Below, piece by piece: positions 19,518 to 28,021 of a stretch of DNA of 64,000 nt (position 1 is the first letter of the stretch; every line of letters begins with the position of its first letter). This stretch comes from Acinetobacter populi (GTDB lineage: Bacteria; Pseudomonadota; Gammaproteobacteria; Pseudomonadales; Moraxellaceae). Made by a program: the position numbers and the translations under genes. The stretch spans positions 18,991-82,990 of the forward strand of contig NZ_NEXX01000008.1 of the NCBI RefSeq assembly GCF_002174125.1, written 5' to 3'. The notes beneath the pieces were generated by a model that was given only the letters and a program-made list of their open reading frames with translations, did no database searches and was not told where the DNA came from.

Positions 19518-19718
19518 TGCGTTTTAACCTATGAATAATTTATCAATTAAATTTGTTTGCATGATACACGTCATACTCCATTCAATCTAATGATTTCAGT
19601 TTCATTGGTTATTCCCGCGACAGCTCTACAATAAAATGATGCGATACAAGCACCGCACCGATAAAAATAAGAGACAAATGTAAATGTGTGTGCGGATGAA
19701 ACAATACTGTCCATTCAC

Positions 19719-20414
19719 TTACACATTTGCCAGCCAGTCCTTTAATAATTTCTCTGCTGCAACAACCAAGTCTTTACCATAACGCACGTTTTCCTCACGT
19801 AATGCCAAAATATCAATCTTGGCATGATTCAGTTCGCAGCAATGCCCGATCAGCCACTGTTCAAAGTTTGCCGGATTCAATTCCACATGAAATTGTAAAG
19901 CCAATATTTTGCGTCCAATCGCAAAAGCCTGCTGTTTATAATAAATTGAACTGGCAAGATGTCGTGCCTGATCAGGTAAGTCAAAGGTATCACCATGCCA
20001 ATGCAGTACATATACTCCATCCAGATATTTTAAGGGACTGGCAAAGCCTGCATCGCTTAAATTCAACCGGCTAAAACCAATTTCCTTATAGTGCCCACCG
20101 AAAACTTTTGCACCACATGCAGCAGCAATTAATTGTGCCCCTAAACAAATCCCCAAAGTTGCAAAATCTTTGGCAATACGTTGCTTTAAACCCTCAATTT
20201 CGTCCTGAAGATAGGGATAGATATCTGTTTCATAAACACCTATTGGGCCACCTAAAACAATCAGAATTGCCGGATCAAGATAAATCTCTGTAGGAATATT
20301 CACACCGGCATGAAAATAACGAATTTCAAATCCCAATTGTTGAAACACCTGTTCAAAACTACCTAAATCTTCAAATGCCAAATGTTGAATGACATTGATA
20401 TATTGTGTACTCAT
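19719..20414 (-). CDS. Class I glutamine amidotransferase domain protein
   Basis: This is a stand-alone GATase1 domain of 231 residues, similar to the amidotransferase half of GMP synthase. The nucleophile is C90 in LGICLGAQLIAAACG, and the His/Glu pair is H175 and E177 in LQFHVELNP. The oxyanion motif VLGGPIGVYE is near residue 53. Proteins of this type are often of unknown substrate; one known relative hydrolyses gamma-glutamyl compounds. The start overlaps the methyltransferase stop by 4 bases, so the two are translated together. Confidence 0.85.
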   Translation of the reverse strand: MSTQYINVIQHLAFEDLGSFEQVFQQLGFEIRYFHAGVNIPTEIYLDPAILIVLGGPIGVYETDIYPYLQDEIEGLKQRIAKDFATLGICLGAQLIAAACGAKVFGGHYKEIGFSRLNLSDAGFASPLKYLDGVYVLHWHGDTFDLPDQARHLASSIYYKQQAFAIGRKILALQFHVELNPANFEQWLIGHCCELNHAKIDILALREENVRYGKDLVVAAEKLLKDWLANV

Positions 20415-21052
20415 TCTTCTCCCCTGATTTCAAATCGTTGTGCCAACCAGACGGTATGTCCGGCACAGTTTGCATCTTCTGCGACCCTATTAATCACTTC
20501 AAAACCATAATGATTAAGTAATCCCTCATATTCATCTGGCGCCAGACTGGCGTGATATAAAGCATCGCCAAACATATCCCCAATTGCTTCACCATGCGAA
20601 GTACCACTGGTGAACATCAATACCGTACCGACCTTGGCATGTCTGGCAAAACGACCAAACATTGTTTCCTGATCAGCCGGTGTTAAATGGAAAAAACTGT
20701 CCCATGCCAGTATGCCATCAAATGTTTGATGTAATTCAATACTTCGCATATCCTGATGCAGCCAGATATGCTGAGGAAAGTTTTGCTGTGCCATCTCAAT
20801 CATACATTCGGCACTGTCTATGCCAGTAAGATTGTGCCCTTGAGCAATCAAATACGTACCAAGAGTTGTTGCAGCACCACAGCCCAAATCAAGAATACTC
20901 GCCCGTTTGGGTAATAAAGCAAGGAACTTGTCTAACCAGTCTTTTTCATATAAAAATTTGCCACGCAATGCTGTCCATGCAGGGCCATGTTTACGATAAA
21001 TCTCGATGATATTTTTCGCTAAATGTTCCTGATCGGCTAAACCTTTTGACAT
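20411..21052 (-). CDS. Class I SAM-dependent methyltransferase
   Basis: The 213-residue protein has motif I ILDLGCGAATTLGTYL near residue 54, the acidic end of strand 2 (TGIDSAECMIEMA), and motif IV-like FDGILAWDSFFHL. It resembles small-molecule methyltransferases of the Methyltransf_11/25 type. The substrate is unknown. The stop overlaps the start of the glutamine amidotransferase gene; this two-gene unit is divergent from the fumarase gene. Confidence 0.85.
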   Translation of the reverse strand: MSKGLADQEHLAKNIIEIYRKHGPAWTALRGKFLYEKDWLDKFLALLPKRASILDLGCGAATTLGTYLIAQGHNLTGIDSAECMIEMAQQNFPQHIWLHQDMRSIELHQTFDGILAWDSFFHLTPADQETMFGRFARHAKVGTVLMFTSGTSHGEAIGDMFGDALYHASLAPDEYEGLLNHYGFEVINRVAEDANCAGHTVWLAQRFEIRGEE

Positions 21053-21139
21053 TGCTATTTATCCTTTGCTGTTGCTGAAAGCATTCGGTTGATCGCATCA
21101 TGACACTATTAGACCTTCGCTTAAATATAGACGAAATCC

Positions 21140-21168
21140 CCCACAATTACATCGATTTCTCGTATAAT
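21140..21168 (+). promoter_or_regulatory. Probable promoter of the fumarase gene
   Basis: A perfect -10 hexamer TATAAT lies at 21163-21168, 42 bp before the start codon. The -35 at about 17 bp spacing is poor, so an activator or a UP-like AT-rich region may help. Confidence 0.5.
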
Positions 21169-21210
21169 CGCTACTGCTAGCTATCTGCCCGCACAAGAGA
21201 TTTTTTTAAT

Positions 21211-22737
21211 ATGACGACGATTATCAAACAAGATGATTTGATCACTTCGATCAAAGATGCCCTGCAATTTATTTCCTATTACCATCCGCAAGATTTTATT
21301 CAAGCCATGAGCCGTGCTTATGACCGTGAACAAAATCAGGCGGCAAAAGATGCCATTGCACAAATCCTCATTAACTCTCGTATGTGTGCAGAGGGCCACC
21401 GCCCAATCTGTCAGGATACAGGTATTGTCAATGTTTTTCTCGAAGTTGGACTGGATGTAAAATTCGATTTAACCATGAGTCTGGACGATGCCGTCAATGA
21501 AGGTGTACGTCAGGGTTATCTGGAAAACTCCAATGTTCTACGTGCTTCGGTTCTTGCCGATCCTGCATTTGGCCGTAAAAACACCAAAGACAATACCCCT
21601 GCTGTCATTCACTATAAACTTGTGCCGGGGAATAAAGTCGATATTACCGTTGCAGCAAAAGGTGGCGGCTCAGAAAACAAGTCTAAACTTGCCATGCTTA
21701 ATCCATCAGATTCGATTGTCGACTGGGTATTAAAAACTGTCCCAACCATGGGTGCTGGCTGGTGTCCACCGGGTATGCTGGGTATCGGAATTGGTGGTAC
21801 CGCAGAAAAAGCCATGATGCTTGCCAAAGAAGCATTAATGGAAGAACTCGATATGGATGAATTACTCCGTCGTGGTCCACAAAACAAGATTGAAGAACTG
21901 CGTATCGAAATTTTTGAAAAAGTGAATGCACTGGGTATTGGCGCACAAGGTCTTGGCGGCTTAACCACAGTACTGGATATCAAAATCAAGGATTATCCTT
22001 GTCATGCAGCTGGTAAACCGGTTGGCATGATTCCAAACTGTGCTGCAACACGCCATGCTCACTTCCAGTTAGATGGTTCAGGTGTTGCACATATTCAAGC
22101 ACCAAAACTTGAAGACTATCCATCCGTGACTTGGGATGTTTCCAGCGCCAAACGTGTGAATTTAGACACCATTACCCAAGAAGAAATGAACTCATGGCAA
22201 CCGGGCGATACCTTATTGCTTAGCGGTACCATGTATACCGGCCGTGATGCAGCGCATAAACGCATGGTCGATATGATTGATAAAGGTGAAGAATTACCAG
22301 TTGATCTTAAAGGTAAATTCATCTATTACGTCGGTCCGGTCGATCCGGTCGGTGATGAAGTCGTAGGGCCAGCTGGACCGACAACTGCGACACGTATGGA
22401 TAAATTCACCCGTAAAGTCTTGGAACATACAGGTTTATTTGGCATGATCGGTAAGGCAGATCGTGGCCCAACTGCGGTTGAGGCGATCAAGGACAATAAA
22501 GCCACTTATCTGATGGCCGTTGGTGGTGCAGCTTATCTGGTTTCTAAAGCAGTACGTGAAGCCGAAGTAGTGGCTTTTGCTGATCTTGGTATGGAAGCCA
22601 TCTATAAATTTGTGGTAGAAGATATGCCGGTTTCTGTTGCCGTCGATGTCAATGGTACTTCCATTCACGCCATTGCACCTAAAATCTGGCAAGAAAAAAT
22701 CGCAAGAATTGCTGTGGTGGATGCAGCATCGGTTTAA
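21211..22737 (+). CDS. fumA: Fumarate hydratase, class I (iron-sulfur)
   Basis: It converts fumarate to malate in the TCA cycle. The 508 residues combine the N-terminal alpha and C-terminal beta regions of class I fumarases. Cluster cysteines are visible at C67 (GHRPICQDTG) and C277 (GMIPNCAATRH). The catalytic region TMYTGRDAAHKRM and the loop VGPAGPTTATRMD follow. The class I enzyme is oxygen-sensitive, unlike FumC. It is monocistronic, with its own promoter and terminator. The fumA/fumB label is by family only. Confidence 0.93.
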   Translation: MTTIIKQDDLITSIKDALQFISYYHPQDFIQAMSRAYDREQNQAAKDAIAQILINSRMCAEGHRPICQDTGIVNVFLEVGLDVKFDLTMSLDDAVNEGVRQGYLENSNVLRASVLADPAFGRKNTKDNTPAVIHYKLVPGNKVDITVAAKGGGSENKSKLAMLNPSDSIVDWVLKTVPTMGAGWCPPGMLGIGIGGTAEKAMMLAKEALMEELDMDELLRRGPQNKIEELRIEIFEKVNALGIGAQGLGGLTTVLDIKIKDYPCHAAGKPVGMIPNCAATRHAHFQLDGSGVAHIQAPKLEDYPSVTWDVSSAKRVNLDTITQEEMNSWQPGDTLLLSGTMYTGRDAAHKRMVDMIDKGEELPVDLKGKFIYYVGPVDPVGDEVVGPAGPTTATRMDKFTRKVLEHTGLFGMIGKADRGPTAVEAIKDNKATYLMAVGGAAYLVSKAVREAEVVAFADLGMEAIYKFVVEDMPVSVAVDVNGTSIHAIAPKIWQEKIARIAVVDAASV

Positions 22738-22755
22738 GCCTGTTTTCTTGAAGAT

Positions 22756-22787
22756 AAAGCACAATTTCGATTGTGCTTTTCTTTTTT
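22756..22787 (+). terminator. Rho-independent terminator of the fumarase gene
   Basis: A 10-bp perfect stem (AAAGCACAAT / ATTGTGCTTT) with a TTCG tetraloop is followed by a T-rich tract. Confidence 0.9.
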
Positions 22788-22812
22788 ATGGCGCTTGCAT
22801 CCGATAACGCAT

Positions 22813-23607
22813 CTACCAAGTCAGCGGATTCCATAATTTAAATGGCTTTTGCAAAACTGGTTGGGCTTTATCGGATAATTGCGTTTTACTGACCGACTGC
22901 AATGTACTGCCATGAATACTTTCCGTTAAGAATGTATTTTTCAGATCATCATATTTGACAAAACTTAGACCTGGTGTTTTCAGTTGTGTAGTGCGTATTT
23001 CCTGTAAACCCTGTTTGGTTGGCATTTGCATCAATGGTCCGACATGCAATAAGTTTAGTGCCGGATCAGGCGACCCTCTAAAGGACTGTTCTTCATATTT
23101 CAAATAATAGGTCTTTCCTGCCTCTACAGAAAAATCGGCAACTTTAGGTTTCTGAAAATGAATGACACCTAATGGTCGGCTGGTGGTCAACCGATAACTT
23201 CCCGCTGGCAACTCCATCCAGTAGTAATGATTATTCAATAAACTGGGAATGCGTTCACCATTGAGAAAAAAATTGGGGGCAATGATTTCCTGTTGATTCC
23301 AGCGACTGTTCAACCGATAAAAATATACCAGTGCCGAATCCGGATGCTGAATATTTACCGGCTGAAAAAGCTGTCCGGGCGTCTGGTTTACCCAGGCACC
23401 GACAGAAAATTTACCCACATGATATTGCTGCATAAAGCCAGGTTCTTTACGCATATCGACTGACGCCAAAGTCGAGTGATTTTCAACTTTTTCCTTGACT
23501 GTGTCTTTATGTTTAAACCAGCCTGACCATAGACTTTTTTGCTGATCGCCTGTTGTGGCACAGCCAGTAAATGCTGTACAGCAGATTAAAATCATTAAAT
23601 AACGCAT
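22813..23607 (-). CDS. DUF2846-type lipoprotein
   Basis: This is a predicted lipoprotein of 264 residues from the ATG at 23605-23607. The signal sequence MRYLMILICCTAFTGCATTG ends in a lipobox (FTGC). The middle has the DUF2846 pattern: ALVYFYRL, then LNGERIPSLLNNHYYWMELPAGSYRLTTS and KTYYLKYEEQS. It probably sits in the outer membrane or periplasm; its function is not known. A TTG four codons earlier is in frame, but AGGGA is well placed for the ATG. Confidence 0.8.
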   Translation of the reverse strand: MRYLMILICCTAFTGCATTGDQQKSLWSGWFKHKDTVKEKVENHSTLASVDMRKEPGFMQQYHVGKFSVGAWVNQTPGQLFQPVNIQHPDSALVYFYRLNSRWNQQEIIAPNFFLNGERIPSLLNNHYYWMELPAGSYRLTTSRPLGVIHFQKPKVADFSVEAGKTYYLKYEEQSFRGSPDPALNLLHVGPLMQMPTKQGLQEIRTTQLKTPGLSFVKYDDLKNTFLTESIHGSTLQSVSKTQLSDKAQPVLQKPFKLWNPLTW

Positions 23608-23707
23608 GACATCCCTCAAAGCGTTGCTATTTTTCTAGCGTATTTTTATTCCCACAATCAATGTGGATTGGTTAGAGATTAACATTTCATTAATAATTTG
23701 CAAATAA

Positions 23708-23734
23708 AAAACGCATGAACGGATCATGCGTTTT
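23708..23734 (-). terminator. Terminator of the tig-clpP-clpX cluster
   Basis: An 11-bp perfect stem (AAAACGCATGA / TCATGCGTTTT) with a 5-nt loop is followed, reading leftward, by a T run. It lies just past the clpX stop. Confidence 0.85.
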
Positions 23735-23749
23735 CTTACTCAATCAATA

Positions 23750-25063
23750 TTATGCAGATTGTTGATTGTTTACAATTTTCAAATCTGCATGTTTATCATC
23801 ATGTTGAGCGTCGGTTTGTGGCAATCGCTCGGCACCTAGCAATGGTGCAGCATGTTCTGTAATCACCTTTTCGGTAATGGTAACCTGACCAATATCTTTT
23901 TTGCTTGGCAAATCGTACATGGTATCCAGTAGGATATTTTCCAGAATCGAACGCAAACCACGTGCGCCGGTTTTACGTTCAAGGGCTTTTTTCGCCACTG
24001 CACGTAATGCTTCAGGTTCGAAGACCAGATCAACATCTTCCATCTCAAACAGATATTGATATTGGCGAGTCAGAGCATTTTTTGGTTCAGTTAAAATCTG
24101 TACCAATGCTTCTTCATCCAGTTCTTCCAGTGTAGCAATCACTGGTAAACGACCGATAAACTCTGGAATTAAACCGAACTTGATCAGATCTTCTGGTTCA
24201 ACTTCACGGAACAACTCACCCAATTTCTTGGCTTCGTCTTTTTTCTTCACTTCCGCAGTAAAACCGATCCCGCCTTTTTCATGGCGTTGCTGTACAATTT
24301 TTTCCAGACCGGAGAATGCACCACCACAAATAAACAGAATATTTGAAGTATCGACCTGAATAAATTCCTGTTGTGGATGTTTACGACCACCTTGTGGCGG
24401 AATCGATGCGACGGTACCTTCAATCATTTTCAATAATGCTTGCTGTACACCTTCACCCGATACATCTCGTGTAATGGATGGATTTTCCGACTTGCGGGTG
24501 ATCTTATCAATTTCGTCAATGTAGATAATGCCCTTTTGTGCCTTATCAACATCGTAATCAGCTTTTTGTAAAAGTTTCTGGACAATATTTTCTACATCTT
24601 CACCCACATAACCGGCTTCGGTCAAAGTGGTGGCATCCGCCATGGCAAAAGGTACATCCAGCAAGCGTGCCAGTGTTTGTGCAAGCAGGGTTTTACCAGA
24701 ACCGGTCGGTCCAATCAGCAAAATATTACTTTTTGCCAGTTCAATACCATCTTTGGACTTTGAACCATGCGCAAGTTTTAATCGCTTATAATGGTTATAT
24801 ACAGCAACGGATAATGTTTTTTTTGCCCAGTCTTGACCAATCACATACTGATCCAGTGCCTCACGAATTTCATGTGGCTTTGGTAACGGACGTGCTGCCC
24901 AATCACCGGATTCGACTTGCTGGCTGGTTTGTACCAGATCTAAACAGACATCGACACATTCGTTACAGATATATGCATCTTCACCAGCAATCAGCTTACC
25001 GACCTCAGATTGAGTTTTACCGCAAAAAGAACAACATTTCTGTCCTTTGGTTGGTTCGGACAT
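23750..25063 (-). CDS. clpX: ClpX, ATPase subunit of the ClpXP protease
   Basis: This AAA+ unfoldase feeds substrates to ClpP in the cytosol. The 437 residues start with the C4 zinc-binding dimerisation domain (C11, C14, C33, C36). Walker A GPTGSGKT is at 118-125. Walker [11 protein letters not shown], the GYVGEDV pore loop, the RKHPQQEFI region and the ClpP-docking IGF tripeptide (in [10 protein letters not shown]) are all present. It follows clpP by 28 bp, the usual tig-clpP-clpX order. Confidence 0.98.
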   Translation of the reverse strand: MSEPTKGQKCCSFCGKTQSEVGKLIAGEDAYICNECVDVCLDLVQTSQQVESGDWAARPLPKPHEIREALDQYVIGQDWAKKTLSVAVYNHYKRLKLAHGSKSKDGIELAKSNILLIGPTGSGKTLLAQTLARLLDVPFAMADATTLTEAGYVGEDVENIVQKLLQKADYDVDKAQKGIIYIDEIDKITRKSENPSITRDVSGEGVQQALLKMIEGTVASIPPQGGRKHPQQEFIQVDTSNILFICGGAFSGLEKIVQQRHEKGGIGFTAEVKKKDEAKKLGELFREVEPEDLIKFGLIPEFIGRLPVIATLEELDEEALVQILTEPKNALTRQYQYLFEMEDVDLVFEPEALRAVAKKALERKTGARGLRSILENILLDTMYDLPSKKDIGQVTITEKVITEHAAPLLGAERLPQTDAQHDDKHADLKIVNNQQSA

Positions 25064-25091
25064 AGATACTCCAAATCTTGATAATTAAGGG

Positions 25092-25697
25092 TTATGGACG
25101 TTTTGACAAAACGTGATCCACAAGACCATATTCTTTGGCAGCCTGTGCAGTCAGGAAGTTATCACGATCGGTATCTCGTGCCACTGTTTCATAATCCTGA
25201 CCACTATGTTGTGCCATCAATCGGTTCAATCGTTCTTTGATAAACAAAATTTCACGTGCATGAATTTCGATATCTGATGCCTGTCCACGGAATCCACCCA
25301 AAGGTTGATGGATCATCACTCGGGCATTTTCCAAACAGTAACGCTTACCTGGTGCGCCTGCATTTAACAGAAAAGCTCCCATTGAAGCGGCCTGTCCCAT
25401 ACAATAGGTCACTACATCCGGCTTGATAAACTGCATGGTATCATAAATTGCCATACCCGCTGTCACGGAACCGCCCGGTGAATTGATATAAACATGGATA
25501 TCTTTATCTGGATTCTCTGCTTCCAGAAACAACATTTGCGCAACAATTAAATTTGCCATGTTGTCTTCAACTTCGCCACTGAGAAAAATGACTCGCTCGC
25601 GTAATAAACGGGAGAAAATATCAAATGAACGTTCACCACGGGAAGATTGCTCAACAACGACTGGAACTAAGGCATTTTGAATTTCTGGAATCAACAT
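25092..25697 (-). CDS. clpP: ClpP, proteolytic subunit of ATP-dependent Clp protease
   Basis: It is a serine protease that forms a double-heptamer chamber. In the 201 residues the catalytic triad is S105 (GQAASMGAF), H130 ([10 protein letters not shown]) and D179 (TDRDN), with the spacing expected from the E. coli enzyme. The N-terminal axial-loop region and the [11 protein letters not shown] oxyanion strand are intact. It lies between tig (about 206 bp upstream) and clpX. Confidence 0.98.
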   Translation of the reverse strand: MLIPEIQNALVPVVVEQSSRGERSFDIFSRLLRERVIFLSGEVEDNMANLIVAQMLFLEAENPDKDIHVYINSPGGSVTAGMAIYDTMQFIKPDVVTYCMGQAASMGAFLLNAGAPGKRYCLENARVMIHQPLGGFRGQASDIEIHAREILFIKERLNRLMAQHSGQDYETVARDTDRDNFLTAQAAKEYGLVDHVLSKRP

Positions 25698-25857
25698 GAG
25701 TGTATTATTTCCTTAGAATTATTAACAGATGACTACAATAGTCCATCAAACCACATCCGGCTAATTAGTCTTGCAATATAACTTTGAATAGATTGATCAG
25801 CAAGCGTAGAACAACAATATTCATGAAAAAACATGAACGATGTAGCATTTTCTCAAC

Positions 25858-25890
25858 ATAAAAAAAGGTGCAATTGCTGCACCTCTTTCT
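25858..25890 (-). terminator. Intrinsic terminator or attenuator after tig
   Basis: A 7-bp perfect stem (AGGTGCA / TGCACCT) with a 5-nt loop is followed, on the minus strand, by seven T. It lies between tig and clpP, so clpP-clpX probably also has its own promoter. Confidence 0.8.
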
Positions 25891-25903
25891 TTTCAACGCA
25901 GAA

Positions 25904-27238
25904 TTAACGCTGTTGACGTGCTTGCTGTTCTTTCAACAAATCTTGATAAGTCACTTCTTTTTCAATGACTTTTGCCGCATCAAGGATATGATCAACCACT
26001 TGATCTTCTAGTACCACAGCTTCGATTTGCGCACGTTGTTGCTTGTCGTTACTGAAGTATTCAATCACTTCTTGTGGATCTTCATAAGAAGAAGCCATAT
26101 CTTCAATATACGCTTTTACACGTTCTTGATCTGCTTCAAGTTTTGCATCTTGCAAGACTTTAGACACCAGCACACCCAGTTTTACTGATTTTTCAGCTTG
26201 TTCCTTGAACAATTCGTCCGGTAACACACTTGAATCAAATGCTTTGGCACCTTGTGCACCAAACTGTTGGGTAAATTGTTGAACCATTTGTTGACGTTGA
26301 CGATCAATTTCCTGAGCAACCATTGCAGCTGGTACTTCAATCTCATTGGCTGCAACAAGCGCATCAAATGCGGCCTGTTTCACTTGATTACGCAGACCAT
26401 TTTTCACTTCACGTTCCATATTTTTACGAACGTCAGCTTTTAACTTCTCTACGCCATCTTCCTCGGAGATACCAAAGATTTGTAAGAATTCGGCATCAAT
26501 TTCAGGCAATTGTGCTTTTTCAACTTTTTTAACAGTGATTTTGAATTGCGCTTGTTTACCTGCAAGATTCTCGGCTTGATAGTCTTCCGGGAAAGTTACA
26601 TCAATCACTTTCTCTTCGCCTTTTTTCATGCCGATAATGCCGTCTTCAAAGCCCGGAATCATACGACCAGAACCTAAGACAAGACTAAAATCCTGTGCAG
26701 AACCACCTTCAAAAGTTTCACCGTCAATTGAACCTTCAAAGTCGAAAGTCACTTGCATGTCTTTTTTCGCCATGCCTTTGGTTTCTACCCATGTTTGACG
26801 CTGTTTTTGCAGGTTTTCAAGCATAACATCAACGTCGGCATCGGTAATCGCTGTGGTTTGACGTTCGATTTCAAGATCGCCAAAACCTTTCACGTCTACT
26901 TCAGGATAGATTTCAACAGTTGCTTCATAAACTAAAGCATCCTCTTTATTTTCAACTTTTTCGATATTTGGCATACCGACAGCATTGATTTTTTCTTGCT
27001 GAATTGCTTCAAAAACTGTATCACGAATAATATCGTTGACCACTTCCTGATAGATACCGGCACCATATTCACGGCGCACAACGTTCAATGGTACTTTACC
27101 TGGACGGAAGCCATTGATCTTTACAGTTTTGGCAGTGCGTTTTAAACGAGCTTCAAATTGCTCATTAATACGGCTCGTCGGTACAGACACATTTAAACGA
27201 CGGGCAACGCCCGAAACCGCTTCAGTCGTTACTTGCAT
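25904..27238 (-). CDS. tig: Trigger factor, ribosome-associated chaperone and prolyl isomerase
   Basis: It binds nascent chains at the ribosome exit tunnel. The 444 residues contain the ribosome-docking signature GFRPGKVP at 43-50 and a central FKBP-type PPIase domain (about 160-245, with [17 protein letters not shown] and [15 protein letters not shown]). The helical C-terminal chaperone arms follow. Length and domain order are standard. AGAGGAAG before the ATG supports the start. Confidence 0.98.
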   Translation of the reverse strand: MQVTTEAVSGVARRLNVSVPTSRINEQFEARLKRTAKTVKINGFRPGKVPLNVVRREYGAGIYQEVVNDIIRDTVFEAIQQEKINAVGMPNIEKVENKEDALVYEATVEIYPEVDVKGFGDLEIERQTTAITDADVDVMLENLQKQRQTWVETKGMAKKDMQVTFDFEGSIDGETFEGGSAQDFSLVLGSGRMIPGFEDGIIGMKKGEEKVIDVTFPEDYQAENLAGKQAQFKITVKKVEKAQLPEIDAEFLQIFGISEEDGVEKLKADVRKNMEREVKNGLRNQVKQAAFDALVAANEIEVPAAMVAQEIDRQRQQMVQQFTQQFGAQGAKAFDSSVLPDELFKEQAEKSVKLGVLVSKVLQDAKLEADQERVKAYIEDMASSYEDPQEVIEYFSNDKQQRAQIEAVVLEDQVVDHILDAAKVIEKEVTYQDLLKEQQARQQR

Positions 27239-27927
27239 GGCTTCCTCTATATATGTTCAAAAAGTTAGTATTAATAAAAAAGTGCCACATTATATGCCAA
27301 CATCGCAAGATATACAAAATTTGCTTAAATTTCCTTGCAAAATTTTATTGCGATCATGCTTTGTTTATAAAAGATCATGGTATTTTGTCATACTCTTTTT
27401 ATTCGCCATATAGAGTTTTCTATTGATATTCAGATATTTATTATTTTGGTTCATCATCGTAACAACACAGGAAAAATTTAATTCAACCCTAACCTTTTAC
27501 TATATATAAATTCCCCTGTTTGGCATCGCTGTATCTTAGCTTTATGCCCTCTCTCAAATTTTGAATCAGATCACTCATATGCCCAGAACAAAGTCAGAAG
27601 TTCTCATTCTTGATCTTGTTTCTAATAAAACACCCGAACATGATGCTTTTATACAATAAAAATTTCCTCCTTAAATGCCCCAAACTGACCCATAAAAAAT
27701 TTTACATTTGATCTCTAACAGATATGCGCATAAATAAGTTAGAGCGATTAGTTTATTGATATATTCGGCAAAGCAAACTTCAGTACAATAAATTTAGTAT
27801 TTTAATTCATATAGATAAAAAATTAGATCGCTTATTCCGTCAATATCAATCGCTTTCTCAAATTAAAAATTTACTTTCAAACAAAATTATCCTTACCTTC
27901 TAATCCACTTTAAATATAAATAACATT

Positions 27928-27946
27928 GCAAACAAAAATCATTAAC
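27928..27946 (+). promoter_or_regulatory. Fur-box-like site upstream of piuA
   Basis: The 19-mer GCAAACAAAAATCATTAAC matches the classic Fur consensus at 13 of 19 positions by my count, best in its right half (AATCATTA). Iron repression through Fur is expected for a PiuA-type receptor. The match alone is moderate. Confidence 0.45.
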
Positions 27947-27959
27947 ATTTAGAATACAA

Positions 27960-27992
27960 GCGAAATATTTCGCAACAAAAATGAAATATTTC
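27960..27992 (+). promoter_or_regulatory. Two copies of the palindrome GAAATATTTC, 21 bp apart
   Basis: GAAATATTTC occurs at 27962-27971 and again at 27983-27992. The first copy extends to the 14-bp palindrome GCGAAATATTTCGC (27960-27973). The repeat distance of 21 bp is two helical turns, so a dimeric regulator could bind both on the same face. They lie 30-62 bp before the piuA ATG. Confidence 0.5.
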
Positions 27993-28021
27993 CACCTACA
28001 ATCCTTATTAAGGTATTCAAC

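Larger units (their letters stand above)
27239..28021. other. 783-bp AT-rich intergenic region between tig and piuA
   Basis: The region lies upstream of two divergent genes. I see no gene with a convincing ribosome-binding site, no RNA gene and no repeat family. The tig end holds its promoter region. The piuA end holds a Fur-like site and two palindromes, listed separately. A 26-codon ATG frame near 27580 has no Shine-Dalgarno and is not called. Confidence 0.6.

Noticed and set aside
19518..19718. Possible manganese (yybP-ykoY) riboswitch upstream of the TerC-like DUF475 gene.
   Set aside because: The conserved motifs of that riboswitch are not visible on the minus strand here.
27577..27660. 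A 26-codon ATG frame in the tig-piuA gap.
   Set aside because: No Shine-Dalgarno, no recognisable peptide and no supporting context.
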